Source: Ruminococcus sp. (GTDB lineage: Bacteria; Bacillota; Clostridia; Oscillospirales; Acutalibacteraceae). Taken from it: a stretch of DNA of 64,000 nt. The notes under the pieces are model-generated. The model did no database searches, had not been told where the DNA came from, and saw only the letters and a list, made by a program, of their open reading frames with translations. The stretch covers positions 1 through 64,000 of the forward strand of contig JALFTC010000014.1 in assembly GCA_022779485.1 (NCBI GenBank), given 5' to 3'. The translations under genes were made by a program, and so were the position numbers. Positions 7,414 to 16,270 of this stretch are shown one piece after another; the stretch's first letter is position 1, and every line of letters starts with the position of its first letter.

Positions 7414-7675
7414 TGTTCCGAAAAACAAAAAATCCCTTTACGCGCGTATTTATGCGTTTTGAAAGCCTATTACTGTCTTTTTCTTCATTATTCAATCTAA
7501 AAGAAAATATAGGAACATAGGAACAAGACCGCCGAACAACTGCACTACTACTTGGGCTTGCGCCGTTCCGATGGGTTGTTCCTCTCGGTGTTCCGAAAGA
7601 TAGGAACAGAGCGTGTTCTCGGTTCCCATCTTTGGAATTTTCACGGTACACCATTAGGAACACTCTTTCGGAACA
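7414..7675. repeat. GGAACA iteron-like cluster
   Basis: Eight exact GGAACA/TGTTCC hexamers occur here: plus orientation at 7512, 7520, 7603, 7657 and 7670, minus orientation at 7414, 7577 and 7589, with near-matches between them (7565, 7614, 7621). The stretch is mostly the 252-bp non-coding gap between vapE and the VRR-NUC gene, and the last two copies are inside the final vapE codons. A cluster beside the primase/helicase gene suggests a replication origin; no gene is seen in the gap. Confidence 0.45.
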
Positions 7676-10002
7676 AAGATGTATTGAGGACCGTAAAGTG
7701 GAATACGAGCCTTGTTGTCCAAGCGTTTCCATCCGAGTCTTTTCAGTATTCCGGTCAGCTCGGTGCTGTCGGTTTTACGGATGTTAGCGCGTTCTTTTCC
7801 GAAGCACTCACACCAAATCTCCATATTGGAAACTCTGGTGCGCTTGACGGTACCGGTGTGCAGGGACTCGCCGAACTCGGAGCCGTTGAGATAGTTTCTG
7901 CGCTCGAACAGCTCCATATTGTTCCAGTTGTCAGGAAGAAGGGTGTCAAGGTATTCGCGCACCAAACCCTCGCGCTCATCGGATTCCATAGCCGCGCGCT
8001 GCTCCGATTTCGCAATGTCATCAATCGTAGCATCCAGATAGAGCTTTTCGCCGCCTTTTACATACACGAGAGCTTCTGCCCAAATCTGCTCGATATCATA
8101 TTGGGTAAGCTCCCAAGAGTGCTTTGTACCGCCACCGGGTGTTTTAACAGGCCAAAAGCGGCGGTTTCCGGTGGTGTCGCGGAGGTACCCCGACTCTGCA
8201 TTGGTGGTTCCGAAGAACACGCACTGGCGGAGGTGAGGCGTGGCGCGTCTGCCAAACGAGGCACGGTAGATGTCGTTCTGTCTTGAGAGGAAGGAACGCA
8301 GGGTTTCAACCTCGGCTTTCTTTAATCCGGCAAGCTCGCCGATTTCGAGAATCCAATAGCCCTGCAATTTTTCTGCAGCGGTTTTGTCTTTGGTGTCACT
8401 TAAGTTAAGGCTGTCGGAGAACCACTCTCCGGCGAGCTTTGCAATCAGGGTGCTTTTTCCAATGCCTTGAGGACCGTTCAGCACGAGAATAGTATCGAAC
8501 TTGCATCCGGGGTTGAGTACGCGCTTAATGGCAGCGCACAGCGTTTTTCTTGTAACGGCTCTTGTGTAGGGTGTATCCACTGCGCCAAGATAGTCCACAA
8601 GCAGGGAATCCACGCGATTTACGCCGTCCCAATCCGGCAACTCCTCAATGAACTCGCGGATGGGATGGTAGGAGCGGTCATCGGTAACCTTCGCCACAGC
8701 GATGTCATAGTTTCTCGCGGAGAAGGTTCCGTAATTCGTATCAACGTAGGAGATAAGCTGTGCATCATCAGCATCGCGCCAATACTTGGACGGGTGTTTC
8801 CAAGGAACATCGCCTTTGATTTCCATACCATCAAGGAGCTGGTTGAAAACGAGAGACTTGAGGTTCTCATCGTTCTGCAAAATCAGCGTGAGGTTGCGCA
8901 GAGTGTTTTTGATGTTTCCGGCTTTATCAAGCTCTAAATGGTTCTGCCAATCCTCATCAGAGAACTCCGTTTCAGCCTGTATCTTTCGCTCGGCTGCATA
9001 CACCGCTTTGACATTATTGTCGTTAAGCGCGAAATCAGACATTGCTTTGAAAGAGGGAAGCTTTCCGATAGGTGTATCTAAAGCGGCACGGTCATCAAGC
9101 TCACCGAAGCGATGAAGTCTTACAATGTCAAACGCGTTCAGGAGCCTTCCGCAAACCGGGTCGGTAGCGTGATGGCTGTACGCAAATTTGCTGTCATAGA
9201 TTACGAGTCCGGCAGAGGAATCAGCAGGGATATAATCGTATCTGCCGTTCATAGCGGACGGCTCATAAATATCGGACAAGAAGGTGTTGATAGCTTCTTC
9301 TACGGTATAGGCGCGGCAGAAAGCACCCACAATTCCCGGCTTGGTTACAGGGTCAGCCTGCTCGGAGAGTGTGTGACGAATAACCTCGGATTGACGTGAC
9401 GAAACAGGCCAAGTCGAGGTGTCGCGCCAATCATCATATTTAGCAAGGTAGTCATCGGGATTAAGCTCTTCGCCGTCAAGCTCGTCATAGAAGAACTCAC
9501 CGTTCACGGAGGTAGAAGGCCAGTACATCAAACGACAGGGTTCGTATGTAGTATCATCGAACAAATCAATGCCGATTTCCTTTGCCACCATTCTTCCAAC
9601 CGCAGGATACTCGTCCTCGGTTACTTCGCGCGAAAGCGGAATGATAAGGCGTAGGCGCGGATTTTCCGGTGTATGCTTGTGAGTTGAATAGATGCAGCAC
9701 TTGATGCTCTGCCACATTTTGAACTCATCCCAAAACTCCGGTGTGCCGTAGTCAATATCCAGCGTGAGCATAGAACGGCATAACACGTTGCCATTTTTAC
9801 GTCTGCCTTCTTTGAGGTGTCCACCTACAAAGCCGCCAACGTCCTTGATGCTGTCCTGCTTGCCTTTTTTGAGCTTTCTGTATTCCTCCACGGTTTCGGT
9901 GGTTCGGATAGTTGAACTCACCTTTTTACAGAAGTCCTCCCAAGAAATGTCACGGTTTTTCCATTTCTTATCCATGCGGCTGTTGCCGACTGAAATTTTC
10001 AT
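7654..10002 (-). CDS. VapE-type primase/helicase
   Basis: A 782-residue virulence-associated E protein. The N-terminal half carries an archaeo-eukaryotic-primase-like region (LTLDIDYG at 79-86, metal-binding aspartates; then a THKHTPENPRLRLIIPLS segment). The C-terminal half is a superfamily 3-like ATPase with Walker A GPQGIGKST (about 505-513), Walker B-like YWILEIGELAG and sensor-like FFGTTNAESGYLRD, then RRFWPV. Such proteins unwind and prime phage or mobile-element DNA at the origin. The start follows AAGGAGGTATCAGT. Family length is normal, and the last codons run into the GGAACA-rich region. Confidence 0.9.
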   Translation of the reverse strand: MKISVGNSRMDKKWKNRDISWEDFCKKVSSTIRTTETVEEYRKLKKGKQDSIKDVGGFVGGHLKEGRRKNGNVLCRSMLTLDIDYGTPEFWDEFKMWQSIKCCIYSTHKHTPENPRLRLIIPLSREVTEDEYPAVGRMVAKEIGIDLFDDTTYEPCRLMYWPSTSVNGEFFYDELDGEELNPDDYLAKYDDWRDTSTWPVSSRQSEVIRHTLSEQADPVTKPGIVGAFCRAYTVEEAINTFLSDIYEPSAMNGRYDYIPADSSAGLVIYDSKFAYSHHATDPVCGRLLNAFDIVRLHRFGELDDRAALDTPIGKLPSFKAMSDFALNDNNVKAVYAAERKIQAETEFSDEDWQNHLELDKAGNIKNTLRNLTLILQNDENLKSLVFNQLLDGMEIKGDVPWKHPSKYWRDADDAQLISYVDTNYGTFSARNYDIAVAKVTDDRSYHPIREFIEELPDWDGVNRVDSLLVDYLGAVDTPYTRAVTRKTLCAAIKRVLNPGCKFDTILVLNGPQGIGKSTLIAKLAGEWFSDSLNLSDTKDKTAAEKLQGYWILEIGELAGLKKAEVETLRSFLSRQNDIYRASFGRRATPHLRQCVFFGTTNAESGYLRDTTGNRRFWPVKTPGGGTKHSWELTQYDIEQIWAEALVYVKGGEKLYLDATIDDIAKSEQRAAMESDEREGLVREYLDTLLPDNWNNMELFERRNYLNGSEFGESLHTGTVKRTRVSNMEIWCECFGKERANIRKTDSTELTGILKRLGWKRLDNKARIPLYGPQYIFVPKECS

Positions 10003-10424
10003 ACTGATACCTCCTTGAATTCCTCTGTGAAATATCGAATGGGCTGGTTTTTCTTTTTTGCTTTTGTTATCTCAATCTTCATACCTTCCGAGATTGTTTT
10101 ACCGAACACCCACAGCTCGACACACTTGGATAACAGAACCGTACCCATAAAGAGTGCGAGGTTACGTTCTTCGGCTTTGGTGTCCGACATAAACTGTGGA
10201 AAGAAAATATGAGGCGCAATAGGAATACAGCCTTTATCAACTGCGAAACGGCAGTATCTTCGCGCGTTTTCGGTATTCTTTTCATAATCACCCGACAGCG
10301 GAGAGCAGATGTAAACAACAGGTCTGAAAGCCTTTTTGCTTTTTGCTTCTCGTTCTATGGCAGCGAGGGCACCATAGGCTGTCGGGTCGTAATAGCCCTC
10401 GCTGTTGAATTTATTTGTACGCAT
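9999..10424 (-). CDS. DUF4406/DUF7768-like nucleotide enzyme fold
   Basis: A 141-residue protein with the Rossmann-like fold of nucleoside 2-deoxyribosyltransferase relatives. PVVYICSPLSGDYEKN (about 36-51) is the phosphate/nucleoside loop, GCIPIAPHIFFPQF a conserved middle strand and ELWVFGKTISEGMKIEI the C-terminal signature with the family's SEGM motif. Phage members probably adjust nucleotide pools or modify bases. Its 3' end overlaps the vapE start (ATGA), so both are coupled; it lies seven bases past the polymerase stop. A weak GAAGGA ribosome site is 12 bases before the ATG. Reaction not established. Confidence 0.75.
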   Translation of the reverse strand: MRTNKFNSEGYYDPTAYGALAAIEREAKSKKAFRPVVYICSPLSGDYEKNTENARRYCRFAVDKGCIPIAPHIFFPQFMSDTKAEERNLALFMGTVLLSKCVELWVFGKTISEGMKIEITKAKKKNQPIRYFTEEFKEVSV

Positions 10425-10431
10425 TTAGTTT

Positions 10432-12372
10432 CTAATCCTTCTTATAATAGTCACAGATGTATCCATCTGCGCGGAGCAGTAAGCCTTTAGCCCACTTGGG
10501 CTGTTCAGCCATAACGGAGCATATGTCCTCAAGAGAAGCGGAAGCCGGTGCTTCGATAACCGTTTCATCGTGAACGTGCATAACAATTTTGTATCCTGCT
10601 TTGGTGAGACGGAGCATAGCCTCGGCGAGAATATCCCTCGCTGTAGCTTGCACGATGTTCTCCACCAACTTGGGACCGTAAGTTTCGAGACGGAGCCATT
10701 TTTTCTGTTCGCCGACACCTTCATAGGTGATAGAGGTACCGCCATAGCGGTTCTTTCCTAACTTCGGCTTAACATAAACGAGCTTTCTCCCGGAGGGGAG
10801 AATGACGAACAGCATGCCGCTCTGGTAAATAAATGAGATACCGTAAGCATCTGCAGGTTTGCGTGTTTTCACACACGTTTTTGCGGCTTTGTCAACTGAC
10901 CACCACAGCTTTACAATTCTTGGGTTTGAGAGCCGCCAAGCATCGACCAGCGGTTGAAGCTCGTCCTCGGATACACCGAGGCTGATTGCGCCCATTGCCT
11001 TGAGCGCACCTACCGAACCACCGTACCCCAGCGCAAGCTCGGCAATCTTACCTTTCTGCCGAAGGTGTCCGTTCACGCCGTGTTTCTCAACGGGAACGTG
11101 GAACATTTGTGAAGCGGAAGCACAGTAAATATCTCCGCCGTTTTTGAAAACTTCCTGCCGCCAGTTTTCACCAGCCATCCAAGCAATGACACGAGCTTCA
11201 ATAGCTGCGAAATCAGCTACAAAGAAGCGACTGCCGGGTTTAGGCACAAATGCCGTGCGAATAAGCTCGGAGAGAACCTTTGGTGTAGAGCCGAAACGCG
11301 GCTCAATTTTTTCGTACATTCTGTTCCTTACAAGGAAACGCGCTCCATCCAAATCTTCAATATGGTTCTGCGGCAGATTCTGAACCTGAATGAGTCTGCC
11401 AGCGTAACGTCCGGTTCTGTTCGCACCGTAAAACTGAATGAGTCCTCGTGCTCGGTGGTCTTTGCCAACAACCGTTTCCATTGCTGTATATTTTTTTACG
11501 CTGCTTTTTGCGAGGGATTGCCGGAGAGAAAGAGCCTCCTCGACATCACCGTTTGCATTTTCGAGCAACTCGGATACAGTCGCTTTGGAAAGGGAGTCGG
11601 TTTCAATACCTTTTTGAGCAAGCCATCCTTTGAGCTGAACGGGTGAGCTGGGATTTTCGAGTCCGGTGACAAGTCGTGCTTTATGAAGATGTGACTCGCG
11701 GAACTCCTTGTCACATTCAATGGCGTTTTTTACGAGAACCATATCGAGCATAATGCCACGGTCATTGATAAGCTGGTCGAGCCGGTAATTTATCCACTCA
11801 CTATCAGCCACAGGAAACTTTGATATTTTCTGCTGTATTGCCATTTCGGTTTCGACATCACGCTTGTTGTATGCTTTGAAAACCTCCCAGCGTTCCGGTG
11901 CGTCCTTGGGATAGTGTCGGACGGGTTCGCCGAGTCGATTTTTAGATAAGGTACAAAAATATCGGATTAAGTCTTTGCCTTCCTTCATCTTCTGCTTCTG
12001 CAGACGAAGGACAGTACCTACAGTCTCAAGTGACAGCGGCAATCCGAGTGTAGCAGACCATACCATTGTGCATCTCCACGATTTTGGGTTGAGATACTTT
12101 CCAACAGGCAAGCCGAGGAATCTCGATATGCAGATGCGCTCGAATTGAGCGTTAAATGCCCATTTAATGACGGAGTCATCTGTCAGCGCGGCATACACAT
12201 TGTCAGGGAGTTTCTCGCCAGCAGTAAAATCAACCACCTGAACTTCGCCACCATCAATGGCATAGCCGAACAGTAAAATTTCAAAGTCTTTTGCTTCCGC
12301 ATACCGGTAAACGCCACACTTGGCAAGCGGCTCGGAAGAGAATGTTTCAATATCGATATTTATGTGTTTCAT
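10432..12372 (-). CDS. phage family A DNA polymerase
   Basis: A 646-residue DNA polymerase of the phage type. The N-terminal 3'-5' exonuclease begins with HINIDIETFSS (DxE, Exo I) and has a NAQFERICISR segment with the Exo II aspartate position replaced by a family-typical residue. The polymerase part shows motif A FFVADFAAIEARV (about 385-397), motif B RQKGKIAELALGYGGS and motif C MHVHDETV (about 597-604). It copies the element's own genome. The start is the ATG after CTGGAGGTCGTT; an upstream in-frame ATG has no ribosome site. Neighbours DUF2815 and DUF2800 complete a standard replication set. Confidence 0.93.
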   Translation of the reverse strand: MKHINIDIETFSSEPLAKCGVYRYAEAKDFEILLFGYAIDGGEVQVVDFTAGEKLPDNVYAALTDDSVIKWAFNAQFERICISRFLGLPVGKYLNPKSWRCTMVWSATLGLPLSLETVGTVLRLQKQKMKEGKDLIRYFCTLSKNRLGEPVRHYPKDAPERWEVFKAYNKRDVETEMAIQQKISKFPVADSEWINYRLDQLINDRGIMLDMVLVKNAIECDKEFRESHLHKARLVTGLENPSSPVQLKGWLAQKGIETDSLSKATVSELLENANGDVEEALSLRQSLAKSSVKKYTAMETVVGKDHRARGLIQFYGANRTGRYAGRLIQVQNLPQNHIEDLDGARFLVRNRMYEKIEPRFGSTPKVLSELIRTAFVPKPGSRFFVADFAAIEARVIAWMAGENWRQEVFKNGGDIYCASASQMFHVPVEKHGVNGHLRQKGKIAELALGYGGSVGALKAMGAISLGVSEDELQPLVDAWRLSNPRIVKLWWSVDKAAKTCVKTRKPADAYGISFIYQSGMLFVILPSGRKLVYVKPKLGKNRYGGTSITYEGVGEQKKWLRLETYGPKLVENIVQATARDILAEAMLRLTKAGYKIVMHVHDETVIEAPASASLEDICSVMAEQPKWAKGLLLRADGYICDYYKKD

Positions 12373-12431
12373 AACGACCTCCAGTTTTTTAGCCGTAGGT
12401 GGCAGAGTTGCCTCCGCCACCTTTGAACAAA

Positions 12432-12992
12432 TTAGGAAAGGAAATCATCGAAGCTGTCATCGATTTCGGAGGAGAAATCGTCAACAGCGGAACTCTTACC
12501 GCCGAGCTGTTCGCCGTCTTTGACCTTCTGAATGTTTCCAAGTCCGCAGGCGATGCCCTTGTTTCCGTTGGAATTGAAAGCGTAGAAGTTGATGGATACA
12601 CGCGCATAGCAGCCGGAGTACACCTCGTTGCGGTCAAGGATGGGCTGAACCGTGCGGTCAACAATCTGCGGAGCAGTCGGGCTGTTGGCGTTGACGAAAT
12701 AGCTGTTCTGATAAGCCTCGTCATCGCGCTCTACGTCACCATCGCGCAGAGGGAGTTTGAGAGCAACTTTGTTGGGAATCTTGCCGCCAAACTTACCAAT
12801 ACCGGCTTTGATGGCGTTATCGATTGCGGCGTTAATAGCCTCGATTGTCTTGGTGTCGCTCTTCGGGATGATGAGCGAAACGCTGTACTTCGGCGTACCG
12901 CCGTTGACTGATACCGGCTCCCACACCTTCGCGTAGGAAAGACGGACAACACCTGTTACGACCTTTGTTGAATTTTTCTGAATGTTTGACAT
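12432..12992 (-). CDS. DUF2815 single-strand DNA-binding-like protein
   Basis: A 186-residue DUF2815 protein. The family folds like phage T7 gp2.5-type single-strand binding proteins. Visible are VTGVVRLSYAKVWEP at the N-terminus, PKYSVSLIIPKSD, the RVSINFYAFNSNGNKGIACGL barrel strand and an acidic C-terminal tail (DDFSSEIDDSFDDFLS), the tail type by which SSBs contact polymerases and helicases. The start follows AAAGGAGTAATTATT. It sits between DUF2800 and the polymerase with short gaps, so it is expressed with the replication genes. The SSB role is an inference from family and context. Confidence 0.88.
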   Translation of the reverse strand: MSNIQKNSTKVVTGVVRLSYAKVWEPVSVNGGTPKYSVSLIIPKSDTKTIEAINAAIDNAIKAGIGKFGGKIPNKVALKLPLRDGDVERDDEAYQNSYFVNANSPTAPQIVDRTVQPILDRNEVYSGCYARVSINFYAFNSNGNKGIACGLGNIQKVKDGEQLGGKSSAVDDFSSEIDDSFDDFLS

Positions 12993-12997
12993 AATAA

Positions 12998-14137
12998 TTA
13001 CTCCTTTATCTCTGTAAAATCATTTTTTGCACCCGTACCATTGATAGCCTTGCGCTTGTCGGATGCCGGAACAAGCGTAGGTTTGCCTTGAGGCTTCGTA
13101 ATGAAGCTACCCAATATTTCAGAAAATTGTTTCTTGCCCATGAGCTTCTCCATTTCGGTTATGGAAATGAGGCTCTTTTTATAGATGTCCTTGTAACCGG
13201 CACCTATAGCCGCTTGAGCAACTGCGGCTTCGTCTGTGTACTTACGATTTGACCTGCCTGCAACCAGCTTGAAACCGCTCCATTCTTTTCCGTGGTTGAT
13301 GGAGGCTTCCTGTGCGTATGCGAAGATTTTTTTTGCCCATTTTGTGAGGTCATCAATTTTTGAAAGAATGTCCTCGATTTCCTCATCAGAGAGGAGCGCA
13401 GGCATTTTGAATTCGAACTGTGCGAGCTTGAGGTTCTCCTCGGCTCGTGCTCGGCATTTTACAGCAGCCTTGCAAAACTGACACCAGCTTCCGGGGATAT
13501 AATCACCCTTGCCGCTGAACGCAAGCTCTGCTCTCGGCTTGAGCGTTTTATCCGCCCATTCCTTAAGCTCGTCCACCCCGATAGTCCAAGTGCTGACGTT
13601 TTCACGCCTCGGTTGGAAAATGGTCATTGATACTGTGTCGATACTGTAAAGACTATCGAAAAGCCGTAAAGCACCGAGCGCGTACAGCATCATCTGCGGA
13701 TTTTCTTCAGCTTCAACCAGCACACCTTGTCCGTATTTGAAGTCAATAATGTGCAGGAGTTTGTCTGAAACTATGATGCAGTCACCTGTGCCGAAACCTT
13801 CAGGAACGTAGCAAGAAAAGTCAAGCCGCTGTTCAATAAGGACGGTGGGGTCTTTGCAATAGTTTTTGCTCTCCGTGATTGCTTCCGCTACAAACTGCAC
13901 ATAGTCATCGGTGTATCCGTCCATTTCGTCCGAGTCATATTTACTGACTGGCTTTTTTGAACGCTGCTTCAATAACCGGCGCAGTTTGTGTTCGCAAAGG
14001 GCGTGTGCTGCTGTTCCTTCCGCTGCAGCTTCGGTTTCTCTGTCCTCAAATTCCTGTTCCAGCCGCGCGGAGGGAGTGCAACACAGCCAGCGATGCGCGG
14101 AGGAAGCGGAAAGGAGGGCGTGGGCGTTAGGAGCCAT
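12998..14137 (-). CDS. DUF2800 RecB/Cas4-like nuclease
   Basis: A 379-residue DUF2800 protein, a PD-(D/E)xK nuclease related to RecB and Cas4. ASSAHRWLCC (about 11-20) and EGTAAHALCEHKLRR (about 40-54) form the N-terminal part; the active site strand is IIDFKYGQG (Asp and Lys), and C-terminal cysteines (CQFCKAAVKCRA) suggest an iron-sulfur or zinc cluster as in Cas4. It probably trims DNA ends for phage recombination together with the SSB-like DUF2815. Its start overlaps the end of the preceding gene, indicating coupling. Motifs and length are intact. Confidence 0.85.
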   Translation of the reverse strand: MAPNAHALLSASSAHRWLCCTPSARLEQEFEDRETEAAAEGTAAHALCEHKLRRLLKQRSKKPVSKYDSDEMDGYTDDYVQFVAEAITESKNYCKDPTVLIEQRLDFSCYVPEGFGTGDCIIVSDKLLHIIDFKYGQGVLVEAEENPQMMLYALGALRLFDSLYSIDTVSMTIFQPRRENVSTWTIGVDELKEWADKTLKPRAELAFSGKGDYIPGSWCQFCKAAVKCRARAEENLKLAQFEFKMPALLSDEEIEDILSKIDDLTKWAKKIFAYAQEASINHGKEWSGFKLVAGRSNRKYTDEAAVAQAAIGAGYKDIYKKSLISITEMEKLMGKKQFSEILGSFITKPQGKPTLVPASDKRKAINGTGAKNDFTEIKE

Positions 14138-14435
14138 TAGCCATCACCTCGGCTTCTTCAAGCAAGGAGGCATATTCGGATGAGGGAAGCTCGGAGAGCT
14201 TTGTTGCGCCATGATGACGAATAAGAGCCTGTACCTGTGTACCATATCCATCATGGCTTAACTGCACGAGAACTGTGCGTACATCTTCAAGTGTGATGCC
14301 TGACTCGGGTTCAGCTACTGCCGCTGACTCCGGTTCCTGTGAGTTTCCGACCATCTCGTCTGCCATAGCCTGAATGCTATCGGCAAGATGCCTCATGTTC
14401 TCGGCAACATCGTAGAAAAGCTGAATCCTACTCAC
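14127..14435 (-). CDS. small acidic phage protein
   Basis: A 102-residue acidic protein with a helical N-terminus (QLFYDVAENMRHLADSIQAM), an alanine/glutamate-rich linker and a C-terminal helical half (LEDVRTVLVQLSHDGYG, then TKLSELPSSEYASLLEEAE). The GTG start is chosen because AGGAGGTGCTATCG precedes it and an upstream extension would cover the previous gene. It overlaps both neighbours, as in a compact early operon. The C-terminal part resembles the short domain often attached to phage rRNA-biogenesis rrp7-like or recombination-accessory proteins of unknown role. No function can be assigned. Confidence 0.6.
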   Translation of the reverse strand: MSRIQLFYDVAENMRHLADSIQAMADEMVGNSQEPESAAVAEPESGITLEDVRTVLVQLSHDGYGTQVQALIRHHGATKLSELPSSEYASLLEEAEVMANGS

Positions 14436-14628
14436 CGATAGCACCTCCTTCTGCGACCTCGCTGATGGAGATACAATCCACCGTTTTGCCGGGGACGATG
14501 ACGGTAACCTCTTGAACGGAGCCGAGCAGCTTGTCAAGAATTCTCTTGCGAAGGCTGATTTTTCTGCAAGCTACAACACCGCCGCTCTGTGGCTTATCAG
14601 ATACGCTGATTTTGAGTTTGTGTTTCAA
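14428..14628 (-). CDS. small conserved phage protein
   Basis: A 66-residue protein starting MKHKLKISVSDKPQSGGVVA, with a basic RKISLRKRILDKLLG helix and a beta-rich EVTVIVPGKTVDCISISEV end. The ATG is preceded by GAAAGGAATGATAGC. Its TAG overlaps the GTG start of the following gene. It is a recurrent companion of DUF2800 genes in related elements, with no known function; the basic helix would permit nucleic-acid contact, which is only a guess. Confidence 0.6.
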   Translation of the reverse strand: MKHKLKISVSDKPQSGGVVACRKISLRKRILDKLLGSVQEVTVIVPGKTVDCISISEVAEGGAIGE

Positions 14629-14696
14629 GCTATCATTCCTTTCTGAAAGGCTGAATTTTTATCCCTTTCACAGTTAGCTCACGGGAGCACCCGTTT

Positions 14697-15086
14697 TTAA
14701 ACGGTCGGATTATAAATTTTTTTGAAAGCCTTTTCTGCACGTTTCAGAGCTTGACTAATAGCGGCAACTGACACGCCTTCTTCGGCTGCAATTTCTGACA
14801 GAGGTCTTCCGTGCATATGTACCTGTTCGAGGAGGTATCGCTGACGCGGTAAAAGCTGTTCAAGGAAAAAGATGATTTTTTCCTTTTCGGCAAAAGCCTT
14901 TGAAAAGTCACCGCTTGACGGGAGCAGATTGTCGTCTTGGTCGAGTGCGTTCAGCGAACAATGTCTGCGCTTTTCGGTTTGGTTGTTGTTTTTTTCTTGG
15001 CGGTCAAAGTCGAAAAGAATGGCTCCCCAATTGTCTGTAACATCGATTTCGACAGTTTCGTTGTTGAATTGATACTTGAATTTCAT
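14697..15086 (-). CDS. sigma-70 region 4-like phage regulator
   Basis: A 129-residue protein whose C-terminal half is a sigma region 4-type helix-turn-helix: FFLEQLLPRQRYLLEQVHM, then PLSEIAAEEGVSVAAISQAL and a basic last helix. The N-terminal half (KYQFNNETVEIDVTDNWGAI) is family-specific and has no region 2, so it is unlikely to act as a full sigma factor; it may direct polymerase to early phage promoters. The start follows AAAGGACGAGGATT. It stands at the head of the replication operon after a 475-bp gap, in keeping with a regulatory role. Confidence 0.75.
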   Translation of the reverse strand: MKFKYQFNNETVEIDVTDNWGAILFDFDRQEKNNNQTEKRRHCSLNALDQDDNLLPSSGDFSKAFAEKEKIIFFLEQLLPRQRYLLEQVHMHGRPLSEIAAEEGVSVAAISQALKRAEKAFKKIYNPTV

Positions 15087-15328
15087 AATCCTCGTCCTTT
15101 CTGCTGGGTGCAGTCAGGGCAAGGACAAAGAAAGAGGTCAGTCACCAAACCGGTAACCGACCTTGCAAAAAAAGAGCGTACAAAGGTAAGGGTACCGATT
15201 TGCTTCTTTTTTCATTACTCCGGAACCGGAGAAAGAATAAAAGAAAATCTGTATCCAAAGCCCTGATTGTACACTCAGGTTGAATATTTTGTTTTTAATA
15301 TAAATTCTAACAGAATTTGATATGAAAA

Positions 15329-15360
15329 GGCGTCCACGAAAAGCATAGTGGAATTCCGCC
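15329..15360 (-). terminator. hairpin in the 475-bp gap upstream of the sigma-like gene
   Basis: Within the gene-free stretch 15087-15561 the arms GGCG..CGCC and CCAC..GTGG pair around a ten-base loop; read leftward they are followed by TTTTC, so it can end transcripts arriving from the small early genes. The same gap has a perfect AAATTCT/AGAATTT palindrome at 15303-15319, a possible operator. No gene was found in the gap. Confidence 0.4.
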
Positions 15361-15561
15361 TAATACCATGTTAAGGGATTAAAAATAATATTTCTAACCC
15401 CTTCGGACAATAAAAAAAGCGCCGACACAAACTATCGACAAAATACAAAATGTAATTTGCCAAAAGCTCGTGCCAGCGCAACTCGTTATACGGTTGCTCT
15501 TGTCAATAAGAGCAGTGTTAAATTTTTAGAAGCGGAAGCCTCAACAATGTGGGTTTCCTGC

Positions 15562-15753
15562 TTATACAGCTTTATCAGCCGCATCCATGATGTCTCTCAT
15601 AAGCTGTGTGACCGGGATTTTGGTGTAAACATCCTTTCCCGGCTTCTTTACTTCAAGAAAGTAGATACCGTCTTTACTTTTAATCGCCCTCCCAATTCTG
15701 ATGCCTTCATAACTAATCATGTTTTTGTTTTTGTTTTCGTTGCTCTTTGCCAT
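15562..15753 (-). CDS. small KKP-motif protein A
   Basis: A 63-residue protein: an Asn/Lys-rich start, then ISYEGIRIGRAIKSKDGIYF and VKKPGKDVYTKIPVTQL, and a helical C-terminus. The stretch GIYFLEVKKPGKDVYTKIP resembles GDIALKIKKPNKNAYETIS in the 60-residue protein encoded at 16271-16453, so the two look like diverged copies of one small domain. AAAGGTGG precedes the ATG by ten bases. The function is unknown; both lie in the early operon behind the LexA-type promoter. Confidence 0.55.
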   Translation of the reverse strand: MAKSNENKNKNMISYEGIRIGRAIKSKDGIYFLEVKKPGKDVYTKIPVTQLMRDIMDAADKAV

Positions 15754-15807
15754 AGGGTTGAGCCACCTTTCGCTGAAATTTACCAGCGATTTTTCAAAAT
15801 AAAAATC

Positions 15808-16080
15808 TCAGGTAGGTCTGCGAAAGACGGTATCAGGCGGTTCATAAATATACCTGAACAAATACAATAAATCAAATATTTTAAGACGGACGTTGCAAAT
15901 CCAGCGATGATATGGTGGTGTTGCGTTTTCTGCTTTGCGCTGCAGCTTGCGTATAAAGTTGAAAATTATACGCTCGATGGATTCACGAATGAGTTTACAA
16001 TAATACTTATACTTGCCGAATTTATTACGCCTATTAAGAGGACGAATGTAGATATTAATTTTTGAAACAGTATCGTACAT
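15808..16080 (-). CDS. small basic protein of unknown function
   Basis: A 90-residue, strongly basic, aromatic-rich protein (YIRPLNRRNKFGKYKYYCKL, then IIFNFIRKLQRKAEN and a WICNVRLKIFDLLYLF segment). GGGGAGG lies seven bases before the ATG, which makes translation likely. The C-terminal hydrophobic run is too broken for a clear membrane helix. I do not recognise the family. It lies between the two KKP-motif proteins in the leftward early operon. It could be a DNA-binding accessory or a toxin-like peptide; nothing in the sequence decides this. Confidence 0.45.
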   Translation of the reverse strand: MYDTVSKINIYIRPLNRRNKFGKYKYYCKLIRESIERIIFNFIRKLQRKAENATPPYHRWICNVRLKIFDLLYLFRYIYEPPDTVFRRPT

Positions 16081-16270
16081 TTAATCGCCTCCCCTATAGT
16101 AATAAATTCTCTGTATATAATACTACAACATTTTTATAATTATTTCAATAATATTACAAAAATTACCATGTAGAAAAAAGGGGCGAATTTGGTGTAAAAT
16201 TTCTACACCTATTTTAGAAAAAAACGGTGGACGTATTAGTGTATTTGTGATACATTTTTTCAGCCCTTTT

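Noticed and set aside
7601..7619. LexA-like site GAACAGAGCGTGTTC
   Set aside because: The half-sites are seven bases apart, not four, and there is no promoter; it belongs to the GGAACA cluster.
7382..7732. 116-residue minus-strand frame over the vapE/VRR-NUC gap
   Set aside because: It overlaps the end of vapE in another frame, has no ribosome site and low-complexity composition; the gap is better explained as non-coding repeats.
7552..8286. 244-residue plus-strand frame opposite vapE
   Set aside because: It is a shadow of the vapE codon pattern, with no ribosome site and no recognisable domain.
12399..12911. 170-residue plus-strand frame opposite the DUF2815 gene
   Set aside because: Antisense shadow of DUF2815, which has a good ribosome site and clear family motifs.
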